This document shows positions 42,701 through 50,439 of a DNA stretch of 64,000 bases, in pieces. Every line of letters begins with the position of its first letter. Within the stretch, counting starts at the first letter, position 1. The stretch covers positions 4,664,626-4,728,625 of the forward strand of contig NZ_JAUSZJ010000002.1 in the NCBI RefSeq assembly GCF_030817475.1, in the 5' to 3' direction. A program made the position numbers and the translations under genes. This stretch comes from Streptomyces sp. V2I9 (GTDB taxonomy: Bacteria; Actinomycetota; Actinomycetes; Streptomycetales; Streptomycetaceae). The notes under the pieces are model-generated. The model had not been told where the DNA came from, made no database searches, and was given only the letters and a program-made list of their open reading frames with translations.

Positions 42701-43207
42701 CCGCAGCCCGCCGCCCGCCGGGGCACCCGGTTCCACGCCTGGGTGGAGTCCCGGTACGAGGAGGTGCCGCTGCCCATGCTCGGCCCCGACGACCTGCCCG
42801 GAGGCGACGGCAGCGACGCCGAGATCGCCGACGAGCGCGACCTCGCCGAGCTGAAGGAGGCGTTCGAACGCACCGTGTACGCCCGGCGCACGCCGTACCG
42901 CGTGGAGACCCCGTTCCAGATCACCCTGGCGGGCCGGGTGATCCGGGGCCGGATCGACGCCGTCTACCGCACGGGCGACCGCTACGAGATCGTCGACTGG
43001 AAGACCACCCGCCACCGCACCGCCGACCCGCTCCAGCTCGCCGTCTACCGGGTGGCCTGGGCGGAGCTGCACGATCTGCCGCTGGACGCGGTCACCGCCA
43101 CCTTCCTCTACGTACGCACCGGGGAGACCGTCCAGCCGCGCGGGCTGCCCGGCCGGGCCGAGCTGGAGCGCATCCTGCTGGACGAACCGGCCCCCGAGGA
43201 CGGTTAG
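39776..43207 (+). CDS. adnB: AdnB: UvrD/Rep-family helicase-nuclease subunit
   Basis: A 1143-residue partner of AdnA. SF1A motifs are clear: GAGSGKTT near residue 40, TFTNKAAGEL near 70, DEYQDTS near 269, GDPCQAIYGWRG near 320 and VLTAHKSKGLEWD near 672. The C-terminal nuclease has RFHAWVESRY and IVDWKTTRHR near 1071. In mycobacterial AdnAB this is the lead translocating motor. A Gly/Ser-rich insert near residue 290 sits before motif III. GTG 39776 is chosen because TACCGT lies seven bases upstream (leaderless pattern) and homologues start there; ATG 39746 is in frame. Confidence 0.9.
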   Translation: MSPRLTDPEQLKELLGIPFTPEQTACITAPPAPQVIVAGAGSGKTTVMAARVVWLVGTGQVAPEQVLGLTFTNKAAGELAERVRKALIAAGVTDPDVIDPDNPPGEPTISTYHAFAGRLLTEHGLRIGLEPSTRLLADATRYQLAAKVLREAPGSYPALTRSFPTLVSDLLALDAELSEHLVRPGALHTYDTELLHALEGAKLSNADLRKIPETAEARRSLLGLTERYRAAKRSRDLLDFGDQIALSAELALTRPEVGAILRDEFRVVLLDEYQDTSVAQRLLLSALFGGGGGGGSGGSGNGTGPEAAPTGHAVTAVGDPCQAIYGWRGASVANLDDFPEHFPHADGAPATRYSLSENRRSGGRLLQLANGLAEPLRAMHEGVEALRPAPGAERDGLVRCALLNTHAEEIDWLADSLAHLVRTGTPPGEIAVLCRTAGDFPAIQAALVARDIPVEVVGLAGLLHLPEVADLVAVCEVLQDPGANASLVRLLTGPRWRIGPRDLALLGRRARLLVHRAGRTDDDADADQRLADAVEGTDPAEVISLADALDTFLGTGETADDGLPFSAEARVRFARLARELRDLRRSLADPLMDVLHRVLATTGLEVELSASPQALAARRRETLGNFLDTAARFASLDGEASLLAFLGFLRTAAQYEKGLDNALPGGENTVKVLTAHKSKGLEWDVVAVPGLVTGQFPSGRSRDAWTAGAKVLPHALRGDAATLPALDTYDARGVKAFKAEMKEHQHTEELRLGYVTFTRPRSLLFGSGHWWGPSQKRTRGPSAFLEALYEHCAAGYGEIEAWADEPAEDEENPALAERDADLAWPLPLDADALARRRAARDTVLAHLERQATGPHEEDDVPAYEDEPPADELWEDWDELPTERPPAPPEPADPAPHIPAARHPQEEPADRLTPEEARTLASWDRDLDSLAGELRRSRATVREVVVPASLSATQLLRLAEDPDAFARELARPMPRPPQPAARRGTRFHAWVESRYEEVPLPMLGPDDLPGGDGSDAEIADERDLAELKEAFERTVYARRTPYRVETPFQITLAGRVIRGRIDAVYRTGDRYEIVDWKTTRHRTADPLQLAVYRVAWAELHDLPLDAVTATFLYVRTGETVQPRGLPGRAELERILLDEPAPEDG

Positions 43208-43217
43208 GCTCAGGAGC

Positions 43218-44612
43218 ATGAGCGAGACCCCGGACAGCGCCGTCCGTACGTACACCGAACAGCACCGCGCGGCCTTCCTCGACGACCTCGCGGAGTGGCT
43301 GCGCATCCCGTCCGTCTCCGCGCAGCCGGAGCACGCCGGGGACGTACGGCGCAGCGCCGAGTGGCTGAGCGCCAAGCTCCGGGAGACCGGCTTCCCGGTC
43401 ACCGAGATCTGGGAGACCCCCGGCGCCCCGGCGGTCTTCGCCGAGTGGCCCAGCGAGGACCCGGACGCCCCGACGGTCCTGGTCTACGGCCACCACGACG
43501 TCCAGCCCGCCGCCCGCGCGGACGGCTGGGCCACCGAGCCGTTCGAGCCGGTGGTCCGCGACGGCCGGATGTACGGACGCGGCGCGGCCGACGACAAGGG
43601 CCAGGTGTTCTTCCACACCCTCGGGGTCCGCGCCCACCTCGCCGCGACCGGCCGCACCACCCCCGCCGTCACCCTCAAGCTGCTGATCGAGGGGGAGGAG
43701 GAGTCGGGCTCCCCGCACTTCCGCGCCCTGGCCGAGCAGCACGCCGCCCGGCTCGCCGCCGACGCGGTGATCGTCTCCGACACCGGCATGTGGGACGAGG
43801 ACACCCCGACCGTCTGCACGGGCATGCGCGGTCTCGCGGAGTGCGAGATCCAGCTGTTCGGACCGGCCCAGGACATCCACTCCGGATCGTTCGGCGGAGC
43901 CGTCCCCAACCCCGCCACCGAGATCGCCCGCCTCGTCGCCGCCCTCCACGACGAGGACGGCCGGGTCGCGGTCCCCGGCTTCTACGACGGGGTCACCGAG
44001 CTCACCGCCACCGAACGGGCCCTCTTCGCCGAGCTGCCCTTCGACGAGGCGACCTGGCTGCGCACCGCCAGGTCGGGGGCCGCGTCCGGCGAGGCCGGGT
44101 ACTCCACGCTGGAACGCGTCTGGGCCCGCCCCACCGCCGAGGTCAACGGCATCGGCGGCGGATACCAGGGCGCCGGAAGCAAGACGATCATCCCCTCCTC
44201 CGCCCTGGCGAAGATCAGCTTCCGGCTGGTCGACGGCCAGGACCCCGAGCGCGTCCAGGAGGCGGTCACCGCCTGGGTCGCCTCCCGCGTCCCGGCGGGC
44301 GTCCGGCACACCATCGCCTTCCAGCCCGCCACCCGCCCCTGCCTGACCCCGCTGGACCACCCCGCCCTCCAGGCCGTGGCCCGCGCGATGGGCCGCGCCT
44401 TCGGCCGGAAGATCCTCTTCACCCGCGAGGGAGGATCGGGCCCCGCCGCCGACCTCCGGGACGTGCTCGGCGCCCCCGTCCTCTTCCTCGGCATCTCCGT
44501 ACCCTCCGACGGCTGGCACGCGCCCGACGAGAAGGTCGAGCTGGACCTCCTGCTGAAGGGCGTGGAGACGGCGGCGTACCTCTGGGACGAGCTGGCCACC
44601 GCACTGAGCTGA
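43218..44612 (+). CDS. M20-family dipeptidase
   Basis: A 464-residue zinc peptidase of the M20 family. Metal and catalytic sites are present: VYGHHDVQPA near residue 91, GRGAADDKGQ near 117, LIEGEEESGS near 155 and VSDTGMW near 182. The dimerisation domain follows, and the second-domain histidine is in GWHAPDEKVEL near the C-terminus. The family cleaves dipeptides and related amides in the cytosol (carnosinase/CNDP type). It begins ten bases after the adnB stop, so it is probably co-transcribed; a functional link to DNA repair is not apparent. Confidence 0.88.
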   Translation: MSETPDSAVRTYTEQHRAAFLDDLAEWLRIPSVSAQPEHAGDVRRSAEWLSAKLRETGFPVTEIWETPGAPAVFAEWPSEDPDAPTVLVYGHHDVQPAARADGWATEPFEPVVRDGRMYGRGAADDKGQVFFHTLGVRAHLAATGRTTPAVTLKLLIEGEEESGSPHFRALAEQHAARLAADAVIVSDTGMWDEDTPTVCTGMRGLAECEIQLFGPAQDIHSGSFGGAVPNPATEIARLVAALHDEDGRVAVPGFYDGVTELTATERALFAELPFDEATWLRTARSGAASGEAGYSTLERVWARPTAEVNGIGGGYQGAGSKTIIPSSALAKISFRLVDGQDPERVQEAVTAWVASRVPAGVRHTIAFQPATRPCLTPLDHPALQAVARAMGRAFGRKILFTREGGSGPAADLRDVLGAPVLFLGISVPSDGWHAPDEKVELDLLLKGVETAAYLWDELATALS

Positions 44613-44677
44613 GTCCTCCGCACACCCTCCACGTACCTGTGCACACCCGATCCACCCAGGGGGAGTAGGAAGCACCT

Positions 44678-45634
44678 GTGAGCACCTTCGACAACGCCAC
44701 CGCAGACCGCCCGATCGGCCTCACCGCGCCGAGCGGCATCGACCGCGCGGCCCACCACCGCCTCGACGAGGCGTGGCTGTCCGTGGCGTGGAGCCACCCG
44801 ACGACCCGCGTCTTCGTCGTCTCCGGCGGCCAGGTGCTGATCGACGACACCCCCGACGGGGGCACCGAGATCGTCATGACCCCGGCCTTCGAGGCCCCGG
44901 TCACCGAGACCCACCGGTACTTCCTCGGCACCGACGAGACGGGCGTCAGCTACTTCGCCCTCCAGAAGGACTCGCTGCCCGGCCGCATGGACCAGTCGGC
45001 CCGCCCGGCCGGACTGCGCGAGGCCGGCCTCCTGCTCGGCCCCCGCGACGCGGGGCTCATGGTGCACGCCGTCGCCCTGGAGAACTGGCAGCGCCTGCAC
45101 CGCTTCTGCTCGCGCTGCGGCGAGCGCACCGTCATCGCGGCGGCCGGGCACATCCGCCGCTGCCAGGCATGCGGGGCCGAGCACTACCCCCGTACCGACC
45201 CGGCGGTCATCATGCTGGTCACCGACGACCAGGACCGGGCCCTGCTGGGCCGGCAGGTGCACTGGCCGGAGGGGCGGTTCTCCACGCTCGCCGGGTTCGT
45301 CGAGCCGGGGGAGTCGATCGAGCAGTCCGTGGCCCGCGAGGTGTACGAGGAGGCCGGGATCACGGTCGGCGAGGTCGAGTACATCGCCAGCCAGCCGTGG
45401 CCGTTCCCCTCCAGCCTCATGCTCGGCTTCATGGCGCGGGCGACCTCCTTCGACATCCAGGTCGACGGAGAGGAGATCGAGGAGGCCCGCTGGTTCTCCC
45501 GCGAGGACCTCACCGCTGCCTTCGACTCCGGCGAGGTCATGCCCCCGTTCGGCATCTCGATCGCGGCCCGCCTGATCGAACTCTGGTACGGCAAGCCGCT
45601 CCCGAAGCCCGGCAGCGTGAAGCGGACCGCCTGA
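44678..45634 (+). CDS. nudC: NudC: NAD(H) diphosphatase / RNA de-NADding Nudix enzyme
   Basis: A 318-residue Nudix hydrolase. The zinc ribbon CSRCG...CQACG is near residues 144-166. The Nudix box begins GFVEPGESIEQS near 206 and ends REVYEEAG near 222. The NADH-pyrophosphatase signature SQPWPFPSS follows at about 241. NudC splits NAD(H) into NMN(H) and AMP and removes NAD caps from RNA. It starts at GTG 44678 behind a GGGGGAGTAGGAAG site. It converges on mrx1 with a shared terminator. Confidence 0.92.
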   Translation: MSTFDNATADRPIGLTAPSGIDRAAHHRLDEAWLSVAWSHPTTRVFVVSGGQVLIDDTPDGGTEIVMTPAFEAPVTETHRYFLGTDETGVSYFALQKDSLPGRMDQSARPAGLREAGLLLGPRDAGLMVHAVALENWQRLHRFCSRCGERTVIAAAGHIRRCQACGAEHYPRTDPAVIMLVTDDQDRALLGRQVHWPEGRFSTLAGFVEPGESIEQSVAREVYEEAGITVGEVEYIASQPWPFPSSLMLGFMARATSFDIQVDGEEIEEARWFSREDLTAAFDSGEVMPPFGISIAARLIELWYGKPLPKPGSVKRTA

Positions 45635-45721
45635 GCGCGGCCCCTTCGCCGTCCGAGCGCGGGCTTCCCGCCGGGAGCGCGGGCCCCGAGCGCGGGGTCC
45701 TGCGCGCCCCCCGGACGCACG

Positions 45722-45748
45722 GCTGCCCCCGGCGGTGCCGGGGGCAGC
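45722..45748. terminator. Bidirectional terminator between nudC and mrx1
   Basis: A perfect 12-bp inverted repeat GCTGCCCCCGGC/GCCGGGGGCAGC with loop GGT lies between the convergent stops. Confidence 0.75.
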
Positions 45749-45766
45749 GGGGGCCGGGCGGCCGGA

Positions 45767-46021
45767 TCAGGCGGCCAGCGCCTGCTTCACCTGGGCCAGC
45801 GACGGGTTCGTCATGACCGACTCGGTGCCCGAGGGGGACACGATCAGCAGCGTCGGGACCGTCTGGTTTCCGCCATTCGCCTTCTCGACGAAAGCGGCCG
45901 ACTCCGGGTCGTGCTCGATGTTGACCTCGTTGTACGCGATGCCCTCACGGTCCATCTGGCTCTTCAGCCGGCGGCAGTAGCCGCACCAGGTGGTGCTGTA
46001 CATCGTCACAGTGCCCGCCAT
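45767..46021 (-). CDS. mrx1: Mycoredoxin (Mrx1-type glutaredoxin)
   Basis: An 84-residue glutaredoxin-fold protein with the redox motif TTWCGYCRRLK (Cys13, Cys16), the cis-Pro in QTVPTLLI near residue 54, and the typical GGNQTVP stretch. In mycothiol-producing actinobacteria such proteins reduce protein-mycothiol mixed disulfides. It starts at ATG 46021. The gene is divergent from uvrD2 and convergent with nudC, matching an arrangement conserved in this group as I recall it. Confidence 0.9.
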   Translation of the reverse strand: MAGTVTMYSTTWCGYCRRLKSQMDREGIAYNEVNIEHDPESAAFVEKANGGNQTVPTLLIVSPSGTESVMTNPSLAQVKQALAA

Positions 46022-46257
46022 GTCGCTGGCGCTCCTTCGTCTCGTCCGTACCGCTGCGCGGCCGGCAGCGTCACTCGCGGTACGGCCGCTGTCCACGGCC
46101 TTCCCGCACGGTTGGGGAACGTACGGGACGAGGCTCCCATTCCCCCGACGGGGGCAGCGGCGCCCGCGCACGGATCCTGGCCGGTCGTGGACCTTCCCGT
46201 ACCGCCCGCGCCGACCTCCCGCACAGGCCCGTCCCGGTACGACGAATGCCTCACCCC

Positions 46258-46266
46258 TGTGGACAA
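46258..46266 (-). promoter_or_regulatory. DnaA box upstream of uvrD2
   Basis: TGTGGACAA is the exact reverse complement of the preferred Streptomyces DnaA box TTGTCCACA. It lies 39 bases before the uvrD2 start, where DnaA binding could influence transcription. A single box is weak evidence. Confidence 0.4.
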
Positions 46267-46305
46267 CCGCCGCTTCCGCCCCCGCGGACCTGGCAGCATG
46301 GCAGG

Positions 46306-48522
46306 GTGACAGCAGCAACGCACTCCACCCTCTTCCCGCAGGTTCCCGAGACCCCGGACGCCGTGCTCGACGGGCTCGACCCCGAGCAGCGCGAGGTGGC
46401 CCTCGCCCTGCACGGACCGGTGTGCGTGCTGGCCGGAGCCGGTACGGGCAAGACCCGCGCGATCACCCACCGCATCGCGTACGGGGTGCGCGCCGGCATC
46501 CTCCAGCCGGCCACCGTGCTCGCCGTCACCTTCACCAACCGGGCCGCCGGCGAGATGCGGGGCCGCCTCCGCCAGCTCGGCGCGACCGGTGTCCAGGCGC
46601 GGACCTTCCACTCCGCCGCGCTCCGGCAGCTCCAGTATTTCTGGCCGAAAGCAGTCGGTGGGGAACTGCCCCGGCTGCTGGAGCGGAAGGTGCAGCTGGT
46701 CTCCGAGGCGGCCGCCCGCTGCCAGATCCGGCTCGACCGGAACGAGCTGCGGGACGCCACCAGCGAGATCGAGTGGGCCAAGGTCACCCAGACCGTCCCG
46801 GCCGACTATCCGGCCGCCGTCGCCAAGGCCCTGCGGGACGCGCCCCGCGACCCGGCGGAGCTCTCCCAGATCTACTCCACGTACGAGCAGCTCAAGCGCG
46901 ACCGTTCGGTGATCGACTTCGAGGACGTGCTGCTGCTCCTGGTCGGCATCCTCCAGGACCGGGCCGACATCGCGGACCATGTGCGCGGCCAGTACCAGCA
47001 CTTCGTGGTCGACGAGTACCAGGACGTGAGCCCGCTCCAGCAGCGGCTGCTCGACCTCTGGGTCGGGGACCGGGACGACCTCTGCGTCGTCGGCGACGCC
47101 AGCCAGACGATCTACTCCTTCACCGGGGCCACCCCCGACCACCTGCTGAACTTCCGCACCCGCCACCCCGGCGCGACCGTCGTCAAGCTGGTCCGCGACT
47201 ACCGCTCCACCCCCCAGGTCGTCCACCTGGCCAACGGTCTGCTGAGCCAGGCCAGCGGCCGGGCCGCCGACCACCGCCTGGAGCTGGTCTCGCAGCGCGA
47301 CAAGGGCCCCGAGCCGGTCTACACGGAGTACGGCGACGAGCCCACCGAGGCCGAGTCCACCGCCCGCCGCATCCGCGACCTCATCGCCGCGGGCGTTCCG
47401 GCCGGAGAGATCGCCGTGCTCTACCGGGTCAACTCCCAGTCCGAGGTCTACGAGCAGGCCCTCGCCGACGCCGGGGTGCCCTACCAGCTGCGCGGCGCCG
47501 AGCGGTTCTTCGAGCGGGCCGAGGTCCGCGAGGCCGGCACCGCGCTGCGCGGCGCGGCCCGCGCCGGGGGCAACGACTCCCTGCTCGACGGGGCCGAGGA
47601 CCTGGCCTCCCAGGTCCGGGCGGTGCTGTCCACGAAAGGCTGGACCACCCGGCCCCCTGCCGGTTCGGGCGCCGTGCGCGACCGCTGGGAGTCGCTGGCC
47701 GCGCTGGTCCGCCTGGCGGAGGACTTCGAGGCGGCCAGGCCGGGAGCGACCCTCACCGAACTGGTCCGGGAGCTGGACGAGCGGGCGGCTGCCCAGCACG
47801 CGCCCACCGTCCAGGGCGTCACGCTGGCCTCCCTGCACGCCGCGAAGGGCCTGGAGTGGGACGCCGTGTTCCTGGTCGGCCTGACCGAGGGCATGATGCC
47901 GATCGCCTACGCCAGGACCGACGAGCAGGTCGAGGAGGAACGCCGCCTGCTGTACGTCGGCATCACCCGCGCCCGCGTCCACCTCTCGCTGTCCTGGGCG
48001 CTCTCCCGGTCCCCGGGCGGCCGGGCGAGCCGTCGGCCCACCCGCTTCCTGAACGGGCTGCGTCCCGGCTCGGGGGCGGCGGGCGCGCGGGGCGGGGCCG
48101 GGGGCGGCGGAGGCATCGACCGGGGCACCGGCCGGGCCGGGGCGAACCGGGCGCCGGCGGTCGAGCGCAAGCCCAGGAGCCCGGTGCGGTGCCGGGTCTG
48201 CGGGCGGACGCTCACCGACGCCGGCGAGATGAAGCTGATGCGCTGCGAGGACTGCCCCTCGGACATGGACGAGGCGCTGTACGAGCGGCTGCACGACTGG
48301 CGCGCCGCCCAGGCGGCGCTGCTGGGCCAGCCCGACTACTGCGTGTTCACCGAGAAGACGCTCATGGCGATCGCCGAGACCGTCCCGTCCACCGCGGGCG
48401 AGCTCGTCGTCATCGCGGGCGTCGGCAACCGTAAGTTGAGCCGTTTCGGCACCGATGTCCTGGCCATCTGCGCAGGTGAGGCGGTTGGTGACGGGACCGA
48501 GGAAGGCTCCGGCGAGACCTGA
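46306..48522 (+). CDS. uvrD2: UvrD2: ATP-dependent DNA helicase with tetracysteine and HRDC domains
   Basis: A 738-residue SF1A helicase. Motifs: GAGTGKTR near residue 45, TFTNRAAGEM near 75, VVDEYQDVSP near 234, GDASQTIYSFTG near 265 and SLHAAKGLEWD near 508. A Gly-rich hinge follows at about 585-620. The C-terminus has a zinc-type tetracysteine (CRVCG near 628, CEDCP near 647) and an HRDC-like domain (LVVIAGVGNRKLSRFG). This architecture defines actinobacterial UvrD2, a 3'-5' helicase essential in mycobacteria. GTG 46306 is preferred; the frame upstream is non-coding. It is followed directly by the wblC promoter. Confidence 0.9.
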   Translation: MTAATHSTLFPQVPETPDAVLDGLDPEQREVALALHGPVCVLAGAGTGKTRAITHRIAYGVRAGILQPATVLAVTFTNRAAGEMRGRLRQLGATGVQARTFHSAALRQLQYFWPKAVGGELPRLLERKVQLVSEAAARCQIRLDRNELRDATSEIEWAKVTQTVPADYPAAVAKALRDAPRDPAELSQIYSTYEQLKRDRSVIDFEDVLLLLVGILQDRADIADHVRGQYQHFVVDEYQDVSPLQQRLLDLWVGDRDDLCVVGDASQTIYSFTGATPDHLLNFRTRHPGATVVKLVRDYRSTPQVVHLANGLLSQASGRAADHRLELVSQRDKGPEPVYTEYGDEPTEAESTARRIRDLIAAGVPAGEIAVLYRVNSQSEVYEQALADAGVPYQLRGAERFFERAEVREAGTALRGAARAGGNDSLLDGAEDLASQVRAVLSTKGWTTRPPAGSGAVRDRWESLAALVRLAEDFEAARPGATLTELVRELDERAAAQHAPTVQGVTLASLHAAKGLEWDAVFLVGLTEGMMPIAYARTDEQVEEERRLLYVGITRARVHLSLSWALSRSPGGRASRRPTRFLNGLRPGSGAAGARGGAGGGGGIDRGTGRAGANRAPAVERKPRSPVRCRVCGRTLTDAGEMKLMRCEDCPSDMDEALYERLHDWRAAQAALLGQPDYCVFTEKTLMAIAETVPSTAGELVVIAGVGNRKLSRFGTDVLAICAGEAVGDGTEEGSGET

Positions 48523-48535
48523 GGAAAACTCGTCC

Positions 48536-48575
48536 AGAAAATAGTTTGCGCCCGCACCAGTCGTCACCATAGGTT
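48536..48575 (+). promoter_or_regulatory. wblC promoter with WblC/WhiB7-type AT-rich element
   Basis: TTGCGC (48546-48551) and TAGGTT (48570-48575) are 18 bases apart. Just upstream is AGAAAATAG (48536-48544), the AT-rich element that WhiB7/WblC recognises next to the -35 region together with the principal sigma factor. This allows autoregulation. Confidence 0.65.
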
Positions 48576-48698
48576 CTTAACCACGGAAACAGCGGCTTCT
48601 CTGAAGCCCTGGGCCCGTGCTGTACTTAGCTGTACTCATCCGAATACGCAGGACCGGCCCCGGTCGGTCCCCCTAGACGCCGAGAGGAGGCGATTGAA

Positions 48699-49028
48699 GT
48701 GATCAGCATCATCGAAACCCAGAAAATGACCGATCTCTCGGTCGTCTCCGCCTGCTCGCTCGGCCTCACCCGCTCCTCGGCTGCCTCGCTTCACGCCACC
48801 GGTCTGTCCGGCGTCTCCGCCGTCCGTCCGTCGGCCCCCGCGAGCCTCCCCGTGACGCGGGAGCGTAATGAGCGACCGATCCAGGCACCGGCGGCAGTAG
48901 GAGTGAAGGCAGCGCAGGCTCAGGCCTATGCCTTTGCGGCAGCCGGTGCCGGATTCACGAAGCAGACGCAGCAGCACCACACGATGTGGGCCTTCCGTGG
49001 GCCTGAACCCTGGAGCGATCCAGCCTGA
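48699..49028 (+). CDS. Upstream ORF in the wblC leader (109 codons)
   Basis: A GTG-initiated ORF with the strong site GAGAGGAGG eight bases upstream encodes a peptide with Ala/Ser-rich composition, beginning MISIIETQKMTDLSVVSACS and ending FRGPEPWSDPA. Its stop codon (49026-49028) lies in the arm of a leader hairpin, 24 bases before the intrinsic terminator. Upstream ORFs are known to control whiB7/wblC by coupling translation stress to terminator read-through. The peptide may matter mainly as a ribosome-position sensor. Part of the ORF could be non-functional sequence. Confidence 0.7.
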   Translation: MISIIETQKMTDLSVVSACSLGLTRSSAASLHATGLSGVSAVRPSAPASLPVTRERNERPIQAPAAVGVKAAQAQAYAFAAAGAGFTKQTQQHHTMWAFRGPEPWSDPA

Positions 49029-49095
49029 TCCAGCATCAGGCCGGCGCCTTCAGGGCCGCGGAACCCCACTCGGGATCCGCGGCCCTTTTGTTTTG
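49000..49095 (+). promoter_or_regulatory. wblC transcription attenuator
   Basis: The intrinsic terminator pairs AGGGCCGCGGA (49052-49062) with TCCGCGGCCCT (49076-49086), followed by TTTTGTTTTG. Upstream are mutually exclusive stems: CTGGA/TCCAG (49010-49023), CCTGAT/ATCAGG (49024-49040) and GGCCTGA/TCAGGCC (49000-49006 with 49036-49042). The upstream ORF stop codon is inside the CCTGAT arm, so a stalled or absent ribosome changes which stem forms. Confidence 0.7.
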
Positions 49096-49204
49096 TCCGA
49101 ACGGATGAGACGGAACGAAGGAGCCTCGGGACAAGCAGGACCTGGTACCAGCAGCCGCCAACCGGCCAACAGGCCGGCACGACCAGACGAGGACACCACC
49201 CACC

Positions 49205-49573
49205 GTGCCCATCGAGACGCACGCCCCGTCAGTACCGCTCACCGCCCCGATCTCGCCGCCCGGCTCCACGGAGGACTCCACCTTGACCCCGCTCACCACG
49301 CTCACCGCGCTCGACGACGCCATCGAGAACCTCGGCGTTCCGGTTCCCTGCCGCTCCTACGACCCGGAGGTCTTCTTCGCCGAGTCGCCCGCCGACGTCG
49401 AGTACGCCAAGTCCCTCTGCCGCACCTGCCCGCTCGTCGAGGCCTGCCTCGCCGGGGCGAAGGACCGCCGCGAGCCGTGGGGTGTCTGGGGCGGTGAGCT
49501 CTTCGTCCAGGGTGTCGTCGTCGCCCGCAAGCGGCCCCGTGGCCGTCCGCGCAAGAACCCGGTCGCAGCGTGA
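49205..49573 (+). CDS. wblC: WblC (WhiB7) transcription factor
   Basis: A 122-residue Wbl protein. The four iron-sulfur Cys are 49, 72, 75 and 81, with the Wbl turn GVWGGE at 93-98 and the AT-hook RGRP at 112-115, which is specific to the WhiB7/WblC branch. It corresponds to S. coelicolor SCO5190. With an iron-sulfur cluster bound it contacts the principal sigma factor and activates genes for resistance to ribosome-targeting antibiotics. It starts at GTG 49205, 110 bases after the terminator T tract. The long leader, upstream ORF and AT-rich promoter element all fit induction by translation inhibitors. Confidence 0.95.
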   Translation: MPIETHAPSVPLTAPISPPGSTEDSTLTPLTTLTALDDAIENLGVPVPCRSYDPEVFFAESPADVEYAKSLCRTCPLVEACLAGAKDRREPWGVWGGELFVQGVVVARKRPRGRPRKNPVAA

Positions 49574-49665
49574 CCGCGACCTGTGGGGTCCCCGCCCCCA
49601 CACGCCGGCTGCGCATCGGAACGATCGACCACCCCCACACCCATGACCCTCGGAATCAGGCACCA

Positions 49666-49929
49666 ATGAGCACCCCCACGAAGGAGCCGGTCGGCTCCGC
49701 CACCCCCGACGTCAGCATCATCGGCGCGAACGACTCGCGTCAGAACAGGACCCGCGAAATGCAACTCATCCCCGAAGCCCTGGCCCGTGCGCATATGCAC
49801 GAGCGCTTGCGGGAGGCCCAGGACGACCGCCGGTCGGCCCGCCTGGTCACCGCCCGCCGGATGCAGCGCCGGGCGGAGCGCGCCTCGCTGCGCGCCCGCC
49901 GCGCGCTGGCCATGGCGGTCATGAACTGA
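49666..49929 (+). CDS. Small conserved protein downstream of wblC
   Basis: An 87-residue protein with a polar start (MSTPTKEPVGSATPDVS) and a long basic helix REAQDDRRSARLVTARRMQR that continues to the end. It has no membrane segment or signal peptide. I recall it as a conserved hypothetical neighbour of wblC in Streptomyces. ATG 49666 has only a weak site upstream; a GTG at 49570, overlapping the wblC stop as GTGA, would add 32 residues and couple it to wblC. It ends in a strong terminator. Confidence 0.65.
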   Translation: MSTPTKEPVGSATPDVSIIGANDSRQNRTREMQLIPEALARAHMHERLREAQDDRRSARLVTARRMQRRAERASLRARRALAMAVMN

Positions 49930-49948
49930 CCGCCCGCCCAACCCCACC

Positions 49949-49978
49949 GCGGGGCCGCCCGGACACGGGCGGCCCCGC
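49949..49978 (+). terminator. Terminator after the wblC-linked small gene
   Basis: A perfect 13-bp inverted repeat GCGGGGCCGCCCG/CGGGCGGCCCCGC with loop GACA lies 20 bases after the stop. Confidence 0.75.
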
Positions 49979-50025
49979 GCTGCGTTCTGCCCCCGGCCGC
50001 CCGGTCACGGCGTTATCGTCGCCGG

Positions 50026-50328
50026 GTGGACGAGGAGACCGATCACCCCGAACAGCCCGACCGGGCCGAACAGCCCGCTCCCTCCGAGCGGCCCGGTAGG
50101 CCCGGCCTCTCCGAGGGGTCCGGCAGGTCCGAACACTCCGCTTCCCCCGAACAGCCCGCCGCGGGAAGCGTGGTGTGCGCCCGCTGCGGCACCGTCGCCG
50201 CCGGAGACACCGCCCCGCCCACCTGGCTCTGCTCCAGGGAGGACGGACGCCGCCTCGACTTCTGCGAGAGCTGCGCGCGCCTTCACATCCGCGCGATCGA
50301 GAGCCGCCTCGACTCCCTCTGGTGGTGA
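50026..50328 (+). CDS. Small zinc-ribbon-like conserved protein
   Basis: A 100-residue protein. The first 45 residues are low-complexity and rich in Pro/Glu/Ser. The rest has CARCG near residue 51, then TWLCSRED and FCESCARLHIRAIESRLDS, giving four or five Cys able to hold one zinc ion, and a terminal WW. The conserved C-terminal part is recognisable across Streptomyces, but the function is unknown. The GTG start at 50026 follows TTATCG by eight bases with no ribosome site, so leaderless initiation is likely. Confidence 0.65.
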   Translation: MDEETDHPEQPDRAEQPAPSERPGRPGLSEGSGRSEHSASPEQPAAGSVVCARCGTVAAGDTAPPTWLCSREDGRRLDFCESCARLHIRAIESRLDSLWW

Positions 50329-50362
50329 CCGCCCGGACGCCGACGGTGGCCGCCGCCCTGGT

Positions 50363-50397
50363 GACCGGCCCGATCCCCCCTCCCGATCGGGCCGGTC
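50363..50397. terminator. Bidirectional terminator before the ABC1 kinase gene
   Basis: A perfect 13-bp inverted repeat GACCGGCCCGATC/GATCGGGCCGGTC with a nine-base loop lies between the convergent stops. Confidence 0.7.
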
Positions 50398-50439
50398 TTC
50401 GAGCTGCGGGCCGGTTCTCAAGCTGTCCCTCAGAACTTC

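Noticed and set aside
46006..48570. Long minus-strand frame opposite uvrD2
   Set aside because: Shadow of a gene with all helicase motifs on the plus strand.
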